64,000 bases of DNA from Enterobacter chuandaensis (GCF_003594915.1 NZ_QZCS01000003.1:186001-250000), one strand, 5' to 3'; shown: positions 52,162-62,022, counted from the first letter of the stretch. The notes: a model not told the origin generated them from the letters alone. Numbers and translations are program-made.

Positions 52162-52671
52162 TCAGGCCGCACCACACTCCAGGCGATACACCCAGTCGTC
52201 ATAACGCACGCCGTCAATCTCATACGCCTTTTCCAGCACCTGCGTGCGCACAAACCCGGCTTTCTCCAGCACCCGCACAGACCCGCCGTTGTCCGCCAGC
52301 ACGTACGCGTTTATCGCTCTCACGCCGGTCTGGTTAAACGCGTAATCACACACTGCGCGCAGCGCCTCGCTGGCGATGCCTTTCCCCTGTGCGGCAGGCA
52401 CAACCGTATAGCCGATATCCGCCTCTTCACGATTCTCAGGGCTGATTTGCAGACCGATATCGCCCAGCGGCGTATCGTCATCCCGAAAGCGGATAACGAA
52501 GACATGCTCCGCCATCAGGCGTGCGGCAAACACGCGTCGGGTCTCTTTTTCAGGCGCAATTGCGGCCATGTAGCGCATGATGTCGCGGTTTTCGCGCAGC
52601 GAGCGGAAGAACGCCCAGTCAGAGGGTTCGAAAGGGGTGAGGTAAAGCCGGGGAGTGGTGATGGTTGCCAT
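52162..52671 (-). CDS. GNAT family N-acetyltransferase (RimJ/RimL-like)
   Basis: The 169-aa protein has the GNAT fold of the RimJ/RimL type: ITTPRLYLTPFEPSDW at the start, IGYTVVPAAQGKGIASEALRAV for acetyl-CoA binding (Q-x-x-G-x-G/A), and NGGSVRVLEKAGFVR near the C-terminus. Its substrate cannot be told from the sequence. It lies between hisP and yfcH, where E. coli K-12 has no gene as I recall, so it is an accessory gene of this lineage. Confidence 0.88.
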   Translation of the reverse strand: MATITTPRLYLTPFEPSDWAFFRSLRENRDIMRYMAAIAPEKETRRVFAARLMAEHVFVIRFRDDDTPLGDIGLQISPENREEADIGYTVVPAAQGKGIASEALRAVCDYAFNQTGVRAINAYVLADNGGSVRVLEKAGFVRTQVLEKAYEIDGVRYDDWVYRLECGAA

Positions 52672-52715
52672 TGTTACGCCATTTCATCGGAACATGGCGT
52701 ATCACTGTAACATAT

Positions 52716-53609
52716 TCAGCCCACCACATCCCCCAGCGCCTCTTCTAAGTCATACCAGCGAAACGCAAACCCGGCCGCTTCCAGCCGTTTTGGCAGCGCG
52801 CGCTGACCGCCCAGTACCAGCACGGACGCCTCGCCCATCATCAGGCGAATCGCCGTCGCAGGCACGCGTAAAATGGCCGGGCGATGCAGGGCATGCCCCA
52901 GCGCATGGGCAAACTGTTCATTACGCACCGGATACGGCGCAACCATGTTAAACGGCCCGCGCAGATCGTTATCCAGCAGCCAGATAATGCCGTTCACCAT
53001 ATCGTCGATATGGATCCAGGCCAGATACTGACGCCCGTTGCCGATCGGCCCGCCGAGCCCCAGCTTAAAGGGAGGAAGCATTTTACCCAGAATGCCGCCT
53101 TTCGGCGCAAGCACCACGCCGGTACGCAGGAGGCAGACGCGGGTACGATCGCTCTGCGCCGCGCAGGCGATACGCTCCCACTGGGCGCAGAGTTTATGGG
53201 TAAATTCGTTGTGCGGCGGTTCCTCTTCGGTGACCACCACCTCGCCAAGATCGCCGTAATAGCCCGTCGCAGAGCCTGAAATCAGCACCGACGGCGGGGT
53301 CTGGCTGTTGCGAATCAGCTCAACCAGCTTCTCGGTGATGTTCCAGCGACTGCTGCACAACCGCTGTTTCTGCTCTTCGGTCCAGCGCTTGTCGGCGATG
53401 GGTTCGCCCGCAAGGTTGATGACGGCGTCGAAGCCGTCCAGATTCTGCCGATCGGCCAGCCCTTTCCAGATATCGACCCCAGCGCCCAGCACCTGGCGCG
53501 CTTTCTCCGGGCTGCGGGTCACTACGGTAATGTCGTGATGCAGCGCCTGCAAACGCGCAATGAGATGGCGCCCAATCAGGCCTGTACCGCCGGTCAGCAG
53601 AATCTTCAT
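52716..53609 (-). CDS. yfcH: NAD(P)-dependent epimerase-like protein YfcH
   Basis: The 297-aa protein of the SDR/SulA-type TIGR01777 family. The N-terminal NAD(P) motif is [36 protein letters not shown] and [10 protein letters not shown] are family markers; a short C-terminal DUF1731-type segment ends the protein. Biochemical function unknown. It is 13 nt downstream of folX on the same strand. Confidence 0.92.
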   Translation of the reverse strand: MKILLTGGTGLIGRHLIARLQALHHDITVVTRSPEKARQVLGAGVDIWKGLADRQNLDGFDAVINLAGEPIADKRWTEEQKQRLCSSRWNITEKLVELIRNSQTPPSVLISGSATGYYGDLGEVVVTEEEPPHNEFTHKLCAQWERIACAAQSDRTRVCLLRTGVVLAPKGGILGKMLPPFKLGLGGPIGNGRQYLAWIHIDDMVNGIIWLLDNDLRGPFNMVAPYPVRNEQFAHALGHALHRPAILRVPATAIRLMMGEASVLVLGGQRALPKRLEAAGFAFRWYDLEEALGDVVG

Positions 53610-53622
53610 ACAACCTCCAGGT

Positions 53623-53991
53623 TTACGCCTGGCGTCGCCAGCTTAACGTCATGGAGACGGAGTCGGCATAGCGCAGGGCGTGAAGTTTATCGATCTCTAC
53701 TTCAGCATAAGTGACCCAGTGATGATCGCGTGCGATATCGAGCACATCCTGAGTTAATTTCTCCAGCAGAGAGAAGCGGTTGTTTTCCACGTACTGAATG
53801 ATGTTTTTAGTGATCGTGCGATAGTTCAGCGCGTCATTGATGTCTTCGCTGGCCCGCGCTTTGTCTGCCGGGTAGTGAATCACCACATTAATGACAATAT
53901 CCTGACGGTTGGCAATCTCTTCCTCTTTGATACCAATGAACGTGCGCAAGCGTAAATTTTTTATACGAATAATAGCGTCGGGCTGTGACAT
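53623..53991 (-). CDS. folX: Dihydroneopterin triphosphate 2'-epimerase
   Basis: The 122-aa homolog of dihydroneopterin aldolase that epimerises dihydroneopterin triphosphate to the monapterin form. [19 protein letters not shown] and the [13 protein letters not shown] and VSMTLSW segments match FolX. The start at 53991 gives the family N-terminus; a longer in-frame start at 54033 is less likely. folX and yfcH form a small operon, as in E. coli. Confidence 0.94.
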   Translation of the reverse strand: MSQPDAIIRIKNLRLRTFIGIKEEEIANRQDIVINVVIHYPADKARASEDINDALNYRTITKNIIQYVENNRFSLLEKLTQDVLDIARDHHWVTYAEVEIDKLHALRYADSVSMTLSWRRQA

Positions 53992-54066
53992 TGCAGGTCT
54001 TCTCCGTGTCAGTATTTCCCGCCCATAATACATGAGAGCCTCACAGGCACCCAGCCTCCTACAGGG

Positions 54067-54696
54067 TTAAATTTGCTGGATTTTTTGCATCGCGCGTTCG
54101 GTGGCCGGGCGGGTCCGGATACGCTCAAACCAGTTATTCACCGCCGGGTAAGAGGCTAAGTCAATCCGATGTTTTTCATGCGTATTCACCCACGGCCAGC
54201 AGGCGATATCGGCAATGCTGTAATGATCGCCCCCGAGCCACGGCGTTTTCTCCAGCCGCTGGTTCAGAACGCCGTAAAGACGCTGGGTTTCAACCTGATA
54301 GCGTTCGATGGCGTAAGGAATGGTCTGCGGCGCAAAGGCGGTAAAGTGGTGGTTCTGCCCCAGCATCGGCCCCAGGCCACTTGCCTGCCAGAAGAGCCAC
54401 TGCAGGGTGTGGTTACGCTCACGCAATTCACCGCTCAGCAGCTTGCCGGTTTTCTCCGCCAGATAAAGCAAAATTTCACCGGATTCAAACAGGCTCAACG
54501 GCCTGCCTCCGTCCGCTGGCTGGTTATCAATAATGGCCGGAATTTTATTGTTCGGCGAGATAGCCAGAAACACGGGGTTGAACTGTTCGCCTTTACTGAT
54601 ATCCACGCGAATGATTCTGTAATCCAGTTCGGCTTCTTCGAGAAAGAGGGTGATCTTATGGCCATTTGGGGTAGGGGCGTAATAAAGGTCAATCAT
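54067..54696 (-). CDS. yfcG: Disulfide-bond oxidoreductase YfcG (GST-like)
   Basis: Glutathione S-transferase-like protein of 209 aa, close to E. coli YfcG, which reduces disulfides using two bound glutathiones. The thioredoxin-like N-terminal domain (YYAPTPNGHKITLFLEE, NNKIPAIIDN, LFESGEILLYLAE) is followed by an all-helical domain with ADIACWPWV. ATG 54696 follows GGAGTTGAGA. It is divergent from its paralog yfcF. Confidence 0.94.
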   Translation of the reverse strand: MIDLYYAPTPNGHKITLFLEEAELDYRIIRVDISKGEQFNPVFLAISPNNKIPAIIDNQPADGGRPLSLFESGEILLYLAEKTGKLLSGELRERNHTLQWLFWQASGLGPMLGQNHHFTAFAPQTIPYAIERYQVETQRLYGVLNQRLEKTPWLGGDHYSIADIACWPWVNTHEKHRIDLASYPAVNNWFERIRTRPATERAMQKIQQI

Positions 54697-54758
54697 TCTC
54701 AACTCCTGTCCATGCGAATAGTGGTGCCATGACAAATGAGTATAGGTGCTTGTTGTAA

Positions 54759-55481
<723 letters not shown>

Positions 55482-55537
55482 TAAGCCCTGACGCTTCAGG
55501 TATGATAGGGGCAGTCTGTTTTCCCGAGGAGTGACTG

Positions 55538-56089
55538 ATGAAACTGATGTTTGCGTCGGATATCCATGGATCGCTGCCCGCTACCGAGCGTGTTCTCTCC
55601 ATTTTCGCGCAAAGCGGCGCGCAGTGGCTGATTATTCTGGGTGATGTATTGAATCATGGTCCGCGCAATGCGCTGCCGGAAGGCTATGCCCCGGCGCAGG
55701 TGGCGGAAAAGCTTAACCCGTTTGCCTCGCGCATTATCGCCGTTCGCGGTAATTGCGACAGCGAAGTCGACCAGATGCTGCTGCATTTTCCCCTTACCGC
55801 GCCGTGGCAACAGGTGCTGCTGGAAAACAGCCGCCTGTTTCTGACCCACGGACACCTTTTCGGCCCGGATAATCTCCCGGCGCTCGCGGCTGGCGATGTC
55901 CTGGTTTACGGCCATACTCATATTCCGGTGGCGGAAAATCGCGGTGAGATCTATCACTTTAACCCGGGGTCGGTCAGCATCCCGAAAGGCGGATATCCTG
56001 CGAGCTACGGCCTGCTGGATGGAAATACCCTGAGCGTTATCGCACTTAATGATCAGCAAGTTATTGCGCAGGTAGCGATTAATCCGTAA
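55538..56089 (+). CDS. yfcE: Metallophosphodiesterase YfcE
   Basis: Calcineurin-like phosphodiesterase of 183 aa. All metal-binding motifs are visible: SDIHGS (Asp-x-His), GDVLNHGP (Gly-Asp), RGNCD (Gly-Asn-x-Asp-type), THGH and GHTHIPV. E. coli YfcE cleaves phosphodiester model substrates and needs manganese. AGGAGTGACTG precedes the ATG. yfcD follows 55 nt downstream. Confidence 0.95.
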   Translation: MKLMFASDIHGSLPATERVLSIFAQSGAQWLIILGDVLNHGPRNALPEGYAPAQVAEKLNPFASRIIAVRGNCDSEVDQMLLHFPLTAPWQQVLLENSRLFLTHGHLFGPDNLPALAAGDVLVYGHTHIPVAENRGEIYHFNPGSVSIPKGGYPASYGLLDGNTLSVIALNDQQVIAQVAINP

Positions 56090-56144
56090 GTTACACCACA
56101 ACTGCAAACGCGCCGAAAGAGCGCTTAGACGAGAAGGTTTCCCG

Positions 56145-56711
56145 ATGGTGGAGCAGAATCATTTGGCAAGTACTGAATGGGTTGACATTGTCAGCGAAGA
56201 AAATGAAGTGATCGCGCAGGCGAGCCGCGAACAAATGCGTGCAGAGCGTCTGCGCCACCGTGCAACGTACATCGTTGTGCATGACGGTATGGGCAAGATT
56301 CTGGTCCAGCGCCGCACGGACACCAAAGATTTTCTTCCCGGCATGCTGGATGCCACTGCGGGCGGCGTCGTGCAGGCCGATGAAGTGCTGCTGGATTCCG
56401 CGCGTCGTGAAGCGGAAGAAGAGTTAGGTATTGCGGGCGTGCCGTTTGCCGAGCACGGCCAGTTCTATTTCGAAGACGAAAACTGCCGCGTCTGGGGCGG
56501 ACTGTTTAGCTGCGTATCCCACGGGCCTTTCGCCCTGCAGGAAGAGGAAGTGAGCGAAGTTTGCTGGATGACGCCGGAAGAGATTACCGCGCGTTGCGAC
56601 GAATTCACCCCGGATTCGTTAAAAGCGCTGGCGCTGTGGATGACCCGCAACGCCAAAAACGAGTCCGCTAAGCCGGAAAGCAAAGCGGAAAAAGAGGAAG
56701 AGGCTGAGTAA
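56145..56711 (+). CDS. yfcD: Nudix hydrolase YfcD
   Basis: Nudix protein of 188 aa. The Nudix box [24 protein letters not shown] (written in two parts: GGVVQADE and REAEEELGI, around residues 76-99) is complete. An acidic Lys/Glu-rich tail follows. It resembles isopentenyl-diphosphate isomerase-like Nudix enzymes, and the substrate is unknown. It is convergent with the LacI-family gene; only 3 nt separate their ends. Confidence 0.93.
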   Translation: MVEQNHLASTEWVDIVSEENEVIAQASREQMRAERLRHRATYIVVHDGMGKILVQRRTDTKDFLPGMLDATAGGVVQADEVLLDSARREAEEELGIAGVPFAEHGQFYFEDENCRVWGGLFSCVSHGPFALQEEEVSEVCWMTPEEITARCDEFTPDSLKALALWMTRNAKNESAKPESKAEKEEEAE

Positions 56712-56714
56712 GTC

Positions 56715-57734
56715 TTAACAGCTTTCCCGCAGACAGAGGCTGGACGCGATGGGTTTATGGTCGCGCCAGTCTCCATCATTCAGACGTTCCAGTAGCGCTT
56801 TTCCTGCCTCAATCCCAATTCTGCGATGCGGTACCGCCATCGTCGTCAGCGGCGGCTGGCAAACGCGGCTCACGTCACTGTCGCCAAAGCCCACGACTGC
56901 TAAATCGTCCGGGACTTTAATACGCCGACGCTGGCATTCATACAGCGCGCCGCAGGCCAGCTCGTCTGATACGCACACCAGCGCATCCAGCTCCGGCCAC
57001 GCCAGCAGGAATTCTGGCAACTGTGCCGCGCCGGTCGAGAAGCTCGGCGGCATGGCGGCGTTGATAACCCGGTTCGGCGACAGATGATGGCGCAGCATCG
57101 CCTTGTACCAGCCCTGCAGATGCTGCTGGAAAATCCACTGCTCCTGGTTGGCGCACAGCAGGCCGATATTCTGATAGCCACGCTTAATCACCATTTCCGT
57201 CAGCTCAAACATGGCGGCGACGTTATCGATGCCGATATTCATATCAATCGGATCGGCGCGCATCGCCCCCATCTCCATCACCGGAATCGAGGCATTTTTC
57301 AGCCAGTGGCGAACGGTGTCGGTGTGCTCAACGCTGAGCAAAATCGCGGCGGCGATATTTGACGCCAGCAGGGTCTCAAGCAGCTTCTCTTCCTGCTCAA
57401 GCCGATGCTGGGATTCAGCCAGCATGATCTGGTATCCGGCAGGCTGCAGCACCTGCTGTAAGCCAGCAAACATTTCAGAGCAACCGGCTTCGGAAAGGTT
57501 GGGAACAACCATCGCAATCGTCCATGAGGACGCGGATGCCAGTGCGCTGGCGGCGAGATTGGGCATATAACCCAGCTCCTGCACCGCGGCTTCAATTTTT
57601 TCACGCAGCTTATCGGAGACCTGTTCGGGCGTGCGAAGGGCACGGGAGACGGTCATCGTGCCTACGCCGGCAAGCTGTGCGACATCAGCGAGCGTTACTT
57701 TTCCGGTACTGCGCCGTTTACGGGTTAAAGACAT
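56715..57734 (-). CDS. LacI-family transcriptional regulator (GntR/IdnR-like)
   Basis: DNA-binding regulator of 339 aa. The N-terminal helix-turn-helix is VTLADVAQLAGVGTMTVSRALRTPEQVS, closest to the GntR/IdnR subgroup, and the rest is a periplasmic-binding-type effector domain (AMVVPNLSEAGCSEMFAGLQ onward). The start MSLTRKRR at 57734 is preceded by GGAAGG. It is divergent from the PTS-transketolase operon and is almost surely its local repressor. The position matches Salmonella STM2345 as I recall. Confidence 0.9.
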   Translation of the reverse strand: MSLTRKRRSTGKVTLADVAQLAGVGTMTVSRALRTPEQVSDKLREKIEAAVQELGYMPNLAASALASASSWTIAMVVPNLSEAGCSEMFAGLQQVLQPAGYQIMLAESQHRLEQEEKLLETLLASNIAAAILLSVEHTDTVRHWLKNASIPVMEMGAMRADPIDMNIGIDNVAAMFELTEMVIKRGYQNIGLLCANQEQWIFQQHLQGWYKAMLRHHLSPNRVINAAMPPSFSTGAAQLPEFLLAWPELDALVCVSDELACGALYECQRRRIKVPDDLAVVGFGDSDVSRVCQPPLTTMAVPHRRIGIEAGKALLERLNDGDWRDHKPIASSLCLRESC

Positions 57735-57838
57735 ACACCTTCCTGCTGACCAGACGCGTTTTTCCTTCGTTTCACGTGACACGCAGTATACGCCTTAAAT
57801 CCCTTTTTTTGCTGTGATTTCACACGATGATGATAATT

Positions 57839-57852
57839 TGATAGCGCTATCA
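57839..57852. promoter_or_regulatory. Palindromic operator 1 of the PTS operon
   Basis: TGATAGCGCTATCA is a perfect 14-bp palindrome with the central CG expected for a LacI-family operator. It lies 105 nt upstream of the regulator start and 112 nt before the EIIA start. Confidence 0.75.
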
Positions 57853-57873
57853 CACTTCTGCATGTTGGTCGTT

Positions 57874-57885
57874 GGTAGCGCTATC
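57874..57885. promoter_or_regulatory. Palindromic operator 2 of the PTS operon
   Basis: GGTAGCGCTATC repeats the TAGCGCTA core of operator 1, centre to centre 34 bp away. Two copies in one divergent region suggest cooperative or looped binding by the LacI-family protein. Confidence 0.7.
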
Positions 57886-57887
57886 TT

Positions 57888-57903
57888 TGTGATCGCGATC
57901 GCA
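57888..57903 (+). promoter_or_regulatory. Candidate CRP site of the PTS operon
   Basis: TGTGATCGCGATCGCA matches the CRP consensus TGTGA-N6-TCACA with one change, directly next to operator 2 and about 60 nt before the EIIA start. Catabolite activation of the operon is therefore likely. Confidence 0.65.
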
Positions 57904-57963
57904 GTCAATGATTGATGGGTTGAATAAAGTTTGCCCATCTTGGTCGTGTCGCGGGAGTAAAAA

Positions 57964-58407
57964 ATGCTCAAAAAGTGGATATATGATACAACCATCACGC
58001 TGCAGGATAGCGTGGAAAACTGGCCACAGGCGCTGGAGCTGTGCGCGAAGCCGCTGCTTGATTTGCAGGTGATTGAACCTGAATACATCACGGCCATCAT
58101 CCAGCAGCACCATACGTTAGGACCCTATTATGTGCTGGCACCAGGGCTGGCGATGCCGCATGCGCGGCCGGAGGAGGGAGCCAAAGGACTGGGATTGTCA
58201 TTATTAAAACTAAAACAGGGCGTCTCTTTTGGTGCCGGAGAGTTTGACCCTGTCGATGTGATTATTATGCTTGCGGCACCGGATAAACATAACCATATCG
58301 AAATGATATCCGCGCTCGCTGAATTATTTTCCAGCGACGAAGATATGGAGAAATTACATCAGGCGAATACCCTGGAGGACATTAAAGACATTATTGACCG
58401 CTTCTGA
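57964..58407 (+). CDS. PTS EIIA component, ascorbate (SgaA/UlaC) type
   Basis: Cytoplasmic EIIA of the fructose/mannitol-like class, 147 aa. The phosphorylated His is His66 in APGLAMPHARPEEG. It would take phosphate from HPr and pass it to the EIIB encoded next. It lacks fused domains. It is the first gene of a five-gene operon EIIA-EIIB-EIIC-transketolase N-transketolase C. The sugar is unknown; similarity to UlaC is at family level only. Confidence 0.9.
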   Translation: MLKKWIYDTTITLQDSVENWPQALELCAKPLLDLQVIEPEYITAIIQQHHTLGPYYVLAPGLAMPHARPEEGAKGLGLSLLKLKQGVSFGAGEFDPVDVIIMLAAPDKHNHIEMISALAELFSSDEDMEKLHQANTLEDIKDIIDRF

Positions 58408-58487
58408 TTTAATTTTTTAATCCGGTTATTCACAACATTACGCGCCAGCGTGATGGGGCGTACTCTACTCAAAATAAGGGGACAACA

Positions 58488-58760
58488 ATGAAAATCATGG
58501 CTATTTGCGGTTCCGGCCTGGGCAGCAGTTTTATGGTCGAAATGAACATTAAAAAGGTGCTCAAAAAGCTGGACATTAACGCCGAGGTTGAACACTCCGA
58601 TCTCTCCTCTGCCACGCCGGGTGCGGCTGACCTGTTCGTGATGGCGAAAGACATTGCGGCCAGCGCCAGCGTGCCGGAAAGCCAGCTGGTGGTGATCAAC
58701 AACATCATTGATATCAACGAACTCGAAGCGCAGCTGCGCGCCTGGTTCGACAGACAATAA
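58488..58760 (+). CDS. PTS EIIB component, ascorbate (SgaB/UlaB) type
   Basis: EIIB domain protein of 90 aa. The phospho-Cys is Cys7 in MAICGSGLGSSFM, the usual P-loop-like motif of lactose/ascorbate-type EIIB. It phosphorylates the substrate as it passes through EIIC. AAGGGGACAAC precedes the ATG. It lies 80 nt after EIIA and 21 nt before EIIC. Confidence 0.92.
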   Translation: MKIMAICGSGLGSSFMVEMNIKKVLKKLDINAEVEHSDLSSATPGAADLFVMAKDIAASASVPESQLVVINNIIDINELEAQLRAWFDRQ

Positions 58761-58781
58761 CCCTGATAAGGCGAGGTGGAT

Positions 58782-60173
58782 ATGTTTATCCTTGAAACGC
58801 TGAATTTCGTTGTCGATATTTTAAAAGTCCCGTCGGTTCTGGTGGGGTTAATTGCGTTAATTGGTCTGGTCGCGCAGAAAAAAGCGTTTTCTGACGTCGT
58901 AAAAGGCACAATTAAAACGGTTCTCGGTTTTATTGTGCTGGGCGGTGGTGCCACGGTGCTGGTGGGGTCGTTAAATCCGTTAGGCGGTATGTTTGAGCAC
59001 GCCTTTACTATCCAGGGCATTATTCCAAACAATGAAGCGATTGTGTCAATTGCGCTGGAAAAATACGGTGCAGCGACCGCGCTTATTATGGCCTTCGGGA
59101 TGGTGGCGAACATTATCGTCGCGCGCTTTACCCGCCTGAAGTACATCTTCCTGACCGGGCACCACACCTTCTACATGGCGTGCATGATTGGCGTGATCCT
59201 GACGGTGGCGGGCTTTGAAGGGGTAGGGCTGGTGTTTACCGGCTCGCTAATCCTCGGCCTGATCATGGCCTTCTTCCCGGCAATTGCGCAGCGCTACATG
59301 AAGCGCATCACCGGCAACGATGAAATTGCCTTCGGCCACTTCGGCACGCTGGGCTACGTGCTGTCCGGCTGGATTGGCAGCAAGGTCGGCAAAGGCTCCC
59401 GCTCAACCGAAGAGATGAACCTGCCGAAGAACCTGAGCTTCCTGCGCGACAGCTCGATCTCCATCTCTCTGACCATGATGATTATCTATCTGATCATGGC
59501 GGTGAGCGCCGGACGCGAGTACGTCGAGGCGACCTTCAGCGGCGGTCAGAACTACCTCGTCTATGCCATCATCATGGCGATCACCTTCGCGGCGGGCGTA
59601 TTCATCATCCTGCAGGGCGTGCGCCTGATTCTGGCGGAAATCGTCCCGGCCTTTACCGGCTTCTCGGAAAAACTGGTGCCGAACGCGCGTCCTGCGCTGG
59701 ACTGCCCGGTGGTCTACCCGTATGCGCCAAACGCGGTGCTGATTGGCTTCCTGTTCAGCTTCCTCGGGGGAATTGTGGGATTGGTCATCTGCGGACAGTT
59801 CAACTGGGTGCTGATCCTGCCGGGCGTGGTGCCGCACTTCTTCACTGGCGCAACGGCAGGCGTGTTTGGTAACGCCACCGGCGGACGCCGCGGGGCGATG
59901 ATTGGCGCCTTCGCCAACGGCCTGCTGATCACCTTCCTGCCAGTCCTGCTGTTGCCGGTGCTGGGCGCAATTGGCTTTGCTAACACCACTTTCTCAGACG
60001 CCGACTTCGGCGCGGTCGGGATTGTGCTGGGCAATCTGGCGCGCTTCCTGTCACCGCTTGCCATTACCGGGCTGGTTGTGGCGCTGTTCGCGCTGCTGGT
60101 GGCCTACAACGTATTCGCGAAAAACAAGCCTGCGGGCGGTAACGCGCAGGAAAACACCGGAGCCAAATCATGA
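58782..60173 (+). CDS. PTS EIIC permease, ascorbate (SgaT/UlaA) type
   Basis: Membrane permease of 463 aa with about eleven hydrophobic segments, of the UlaA/SgaT family. Family-type stretches include KTVLGFIVLGGGATVLVGSL, FLTGHHTFYMACM, FGHFGTLGYVLSGWIGSKVG and VVPHFFTGATAGVFGNATGGRRG. The ATG at 58782 is chosen because GAGG lies five bases upstream; a GTG two codons earlier overlaps that site. Its stop overlaps the first transketolase gene as ATGA. Whether it carries ascorbate or another sugar acid or polyol is not known. Confidence 0.92.
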   Translation: MFILETLNFVVDILKVPSVLVGLIALIGLVAQKKAFSDVVKGTIKTVLGFIVLGGGATVLVGSLNPLGGMFEHAFTIQGIIPNNEAIVSIALEKYGAATALIMAFGMVANIIVARFTRLKYIFLTGHHTFYMACMIGVILTVAGFEGVGLVFTGSLILGLIMAFFPAIAQRYMKRITGNDEIAFGHFGTLGYVLSGWIGSKVGKGSRSTEEMNLPKNLSFLRDSSISISLTMMIIYLIMAVSAGREYVEATFSGGQNYLVYAIIMAITFAAGVFIILQGVRLILAEIVPAFTGFSEKLVPNARPALDCPVVYPYAPNAVLIGFLFSFLGGIVGLVICGQFNWVLILPGVVPHFFTGATAGVFGNATGGRRGAMIGAFANGLLITFLPVLLLPVLGAIGFANTTFSDADFGAVGIVLGNLARFLSPLAITGLVVALFALLVAYNVFAKNKPAGGNAQENTGAKS

Positions 60174-61000
60174 ATGAGAACGAGATAACTGAACTGGCGC
60201 GTCAGATCCGCCTTGAGACGCTGAAATCGCTAACGCAGCTGGGCTTTGGACACTACGGTGGCAGCATGTCAGTGGTCGAAACCCTGGCGGTGCTGTACGG
60301 TGCAGTGATGAAGATCGACCCGGCGGATCCGGACTGGCCTGAGCGCGATTACTTTGTGCTGTCAAAAGGTCATGCAGGCCCGGCGCTCTACAGCACCCTG
60401 GCGATTAAAGGCTACTTCCCGATGGAAGAGCTGAGCACCCTGAACCAGAACGGTACGCGTCTGCCAAGCCACCCGGACCGCCTGAAAACGCGCGGTGTGG
60501 ATGCCACCACCGGCTCGCTGGGGCAGGGGATCTCCATTGCGGGCGGCATGGCGCTGTCGCACAAGCTGGCGGGGCGACCGAATCGGGTCTTCTGCATCGT
60601 CGGTGATGGCGAACTGAACGAAGGCCAGTGCTGGGAAGCGTTCCAGTTTATCGCCCACCATCGCCTGAACAACCTGGCGGTGTTCGTGGACTGGAACAAA
60701 CAGCAGCTCGATGGCGAGCTGGACGAGATTATCAGCGCGTTCGATCTGGAAGGTAAATTCCGCGCCTTTGGCTTTGACGTGGTGACGGTGAAGGGGGATG
60801 ACGTTCCGGCACTGCTGGCGGTGACGTCACGGATCCCGGCTGCTGATGCGCGTCCGTTAGTCGTCATCCTCGACAGCATCAAAGGGCAGGGGGTGCCGTA
60901 TCTGGAACAGCTCAGCAATTCGCACCACCTGCGATTGACCGCGGAGAGCAAAGCGGCCCTCAACGAGACGATTCGCCAACTGGAGGCTTCACATGATTAA
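60170..61000 (+). CDS. Transketolase N-terminal subunit
   Basis: The 276-aa protein covers only the thiamine-diphosphate (PP) domain of transketolase. SKGHAGPALYSTLA, GSLGQGISIAGGMALS and the ThDP-binding GDGELNEGQCWEA (Gly145-Asp146-Gly147) with a following N are present. In split transketolases this subunit pairs with a separate pyrimidine-binding subunit, encoded next with an 8-nt overlap. It probably processes the phosphorylated sugar delivered by the PTS. Confidence 0.92.
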   Translation: MNENEITELARQIRLETLKSLTQLGFGHYGGSMSVVETLAVLYGAVMKIDPADPDWPERDYFVLSKGHAGPALYSTLAIKGYFPMEELSTLNQNGTRLPSHPDRLKTRGVDATTGSLGQGISIAGGMALSHKLAGRPNRVFCIVGDGELNEGQCWEAFQFIAHHRLNNLAVFVDWNKQQLDGELDEIISAFDLEGKFRAFGFDVVTVKGDDVPALLAVTSRIPAADARPLVVILDSIKGQGVPYLEQLSNSHHLRLTAESKAALNETIRQLEASHD

Positions 61001-61946
61001 GGTTGCACCGGCAGGACAGAAAGATGCTGTTGAGATGCGTAAGGTCTACGCGGGCTTTGTGGCAAAGCAGATTGAGGCCGGCAGCGAGATTATCGCTCTG
61101 GAAGCAGACCTGATGAGCTCAATGGCGATGGACGGCGTGGCGCGCGATTATCCGCAGCACGTAATTAACTGCGGCATTATGGAGGCCAACGTCATTGGCA
61201 CCGCGGCGGGGCTGTCGCTCACCGGCCGTAAGCCGTTCGTGCACACCTTCACCGCGTTTGCCAGCCGCCGCTGCTTCGACCAGCTGTTTATGTCCCTGGA
61301 CTACCAGCGCAACAACGTGAAGGTGATTGCCTCAGACGCGGGCGTGACGGCCTGCCACAACGGCGGGACGCACATGTCGTTCGAGGATATGGGCATTGTT
61401 CGCGGTCTGGCGCACTCGGTGGTGCTGGAGGTGACCGACGCGGTAATGTTCGAGGACGTGCTGCGCCAGCTTATCAATCTCGAAGGCTTCTACTGGGTAC
61501 GTACCATCCGCAAGCAGGCGCCGAGCGTCTATGCGCCGGGCTCAACCTTCACCATTGGCAAAGGCAACGTGCTACGCGAAGGAAACGATATCACGCTGAT
61601 TGCCAACGGCATCATGGTGGCGGAAGCGCTGGAAGCGGCGCGCCAGCTTGAGCAGGAGGGGGTAAGCGCGGCGGTCATCGACATGTTTACCCTGAAGCCC
61701 ATCGACCGGATGCTGGTAAAAAACTACGCCGAGAAAACCGGGCGTATCGTCACCTGCGAAAACCACAGCATCCACAACGGCCTCGGGTCGGCGGTGGCGG
61801 AAGTGCTGGTGGAAACCTGCCCGGTGCCGATGCGGCGAGTGGGCGTGAAGGAGCGCTACGGCCAGGTGGGGACGCAGGAGTTCCTGCAGAAGGAGTATGG
61901 CCTGACGGCGCATGACATTGTGTCGGCGGCGAGAGAGCTGCTGTAA
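60993..61946 (+). CDS. Transketolase C-terminal subunit
   Basis: The 317-aa protein has the pyrimidine-binding and C-terminal domains of transketolase. The catalytic-type Glu64 lies in NCGIMEANVIGTAAGLSL; FTAFASRRCFDQLFMSLDYQ and the C-terminal NHSIHNGLGSAVAEVL follow. Together with the upstream gene it makes one complete enzyme. It is the last gene of the operon and is followed by a terminator. Confidence 0.92.
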   Translation: MIKVAPAGQKDAVEMRKVYAGFVAKQIEAGSEIIALEADLMSSMAMDGVARDYPQHVINCGIMEANVIGTAAGLSLTGRKPFVHTFTAFASRRCFDQLFMSLDYQRNNVKVIASDAGVTACHNGGTHMSFEDMGIVRGLAHSVVLEVTDAVMFEDVLRQLINLEGFYWVRTIRKQAPSVYAPGSTFTIGKGNVLREGNDITLIANGIMVAEALEAARQLEQEGVSAAVIDMFTLKPIDRMLVKNYAEKTGRIVTCENHSIHNGLGSAVAEVLVETCPVPMRRVGVKERYGQVGTQEFLQKEYGLTAHDIVSAARELL

Positions 61947-61950
61947 ATAA

Positions 61951-61980
61951 AAAAGGCGACCCTTGGTGGTCGCCTTTTTT
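61951..61980 (+). terminator. Terminator after the transketolase genes
   Basis: AAAAGGCGACC and GGTCGCCTTTT pair around a short loop and are followed by T6. It also stands 43 nt beyond the pta stop on the other strand, so it may serve both. Confidence 0.88.
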
Positions 61981-61983
61981 GTT

Positions 61984-62015
61984 GCCCGGTGGCGCTCGCG
62001 CTTACCGGGCCTACG
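61984..62015. repeat. REP element before pta
   Basis: GCCCGGTGGCGCTCGCGCTTACCGGGCCTACG is a single REP unit of the same kind as the pair at 36831. It lies between the terminator and the pta stop. Confidence 0.85.
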
Positions 62016-62022
62016 GTCCTAA

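Noticed and set aside
57813-57824. CRP-like TGTGATTTCACA near the LacI-family gene
   Set aside because: The half-sites are separated by 2 bp instead of 6, so it is not a CRP site.
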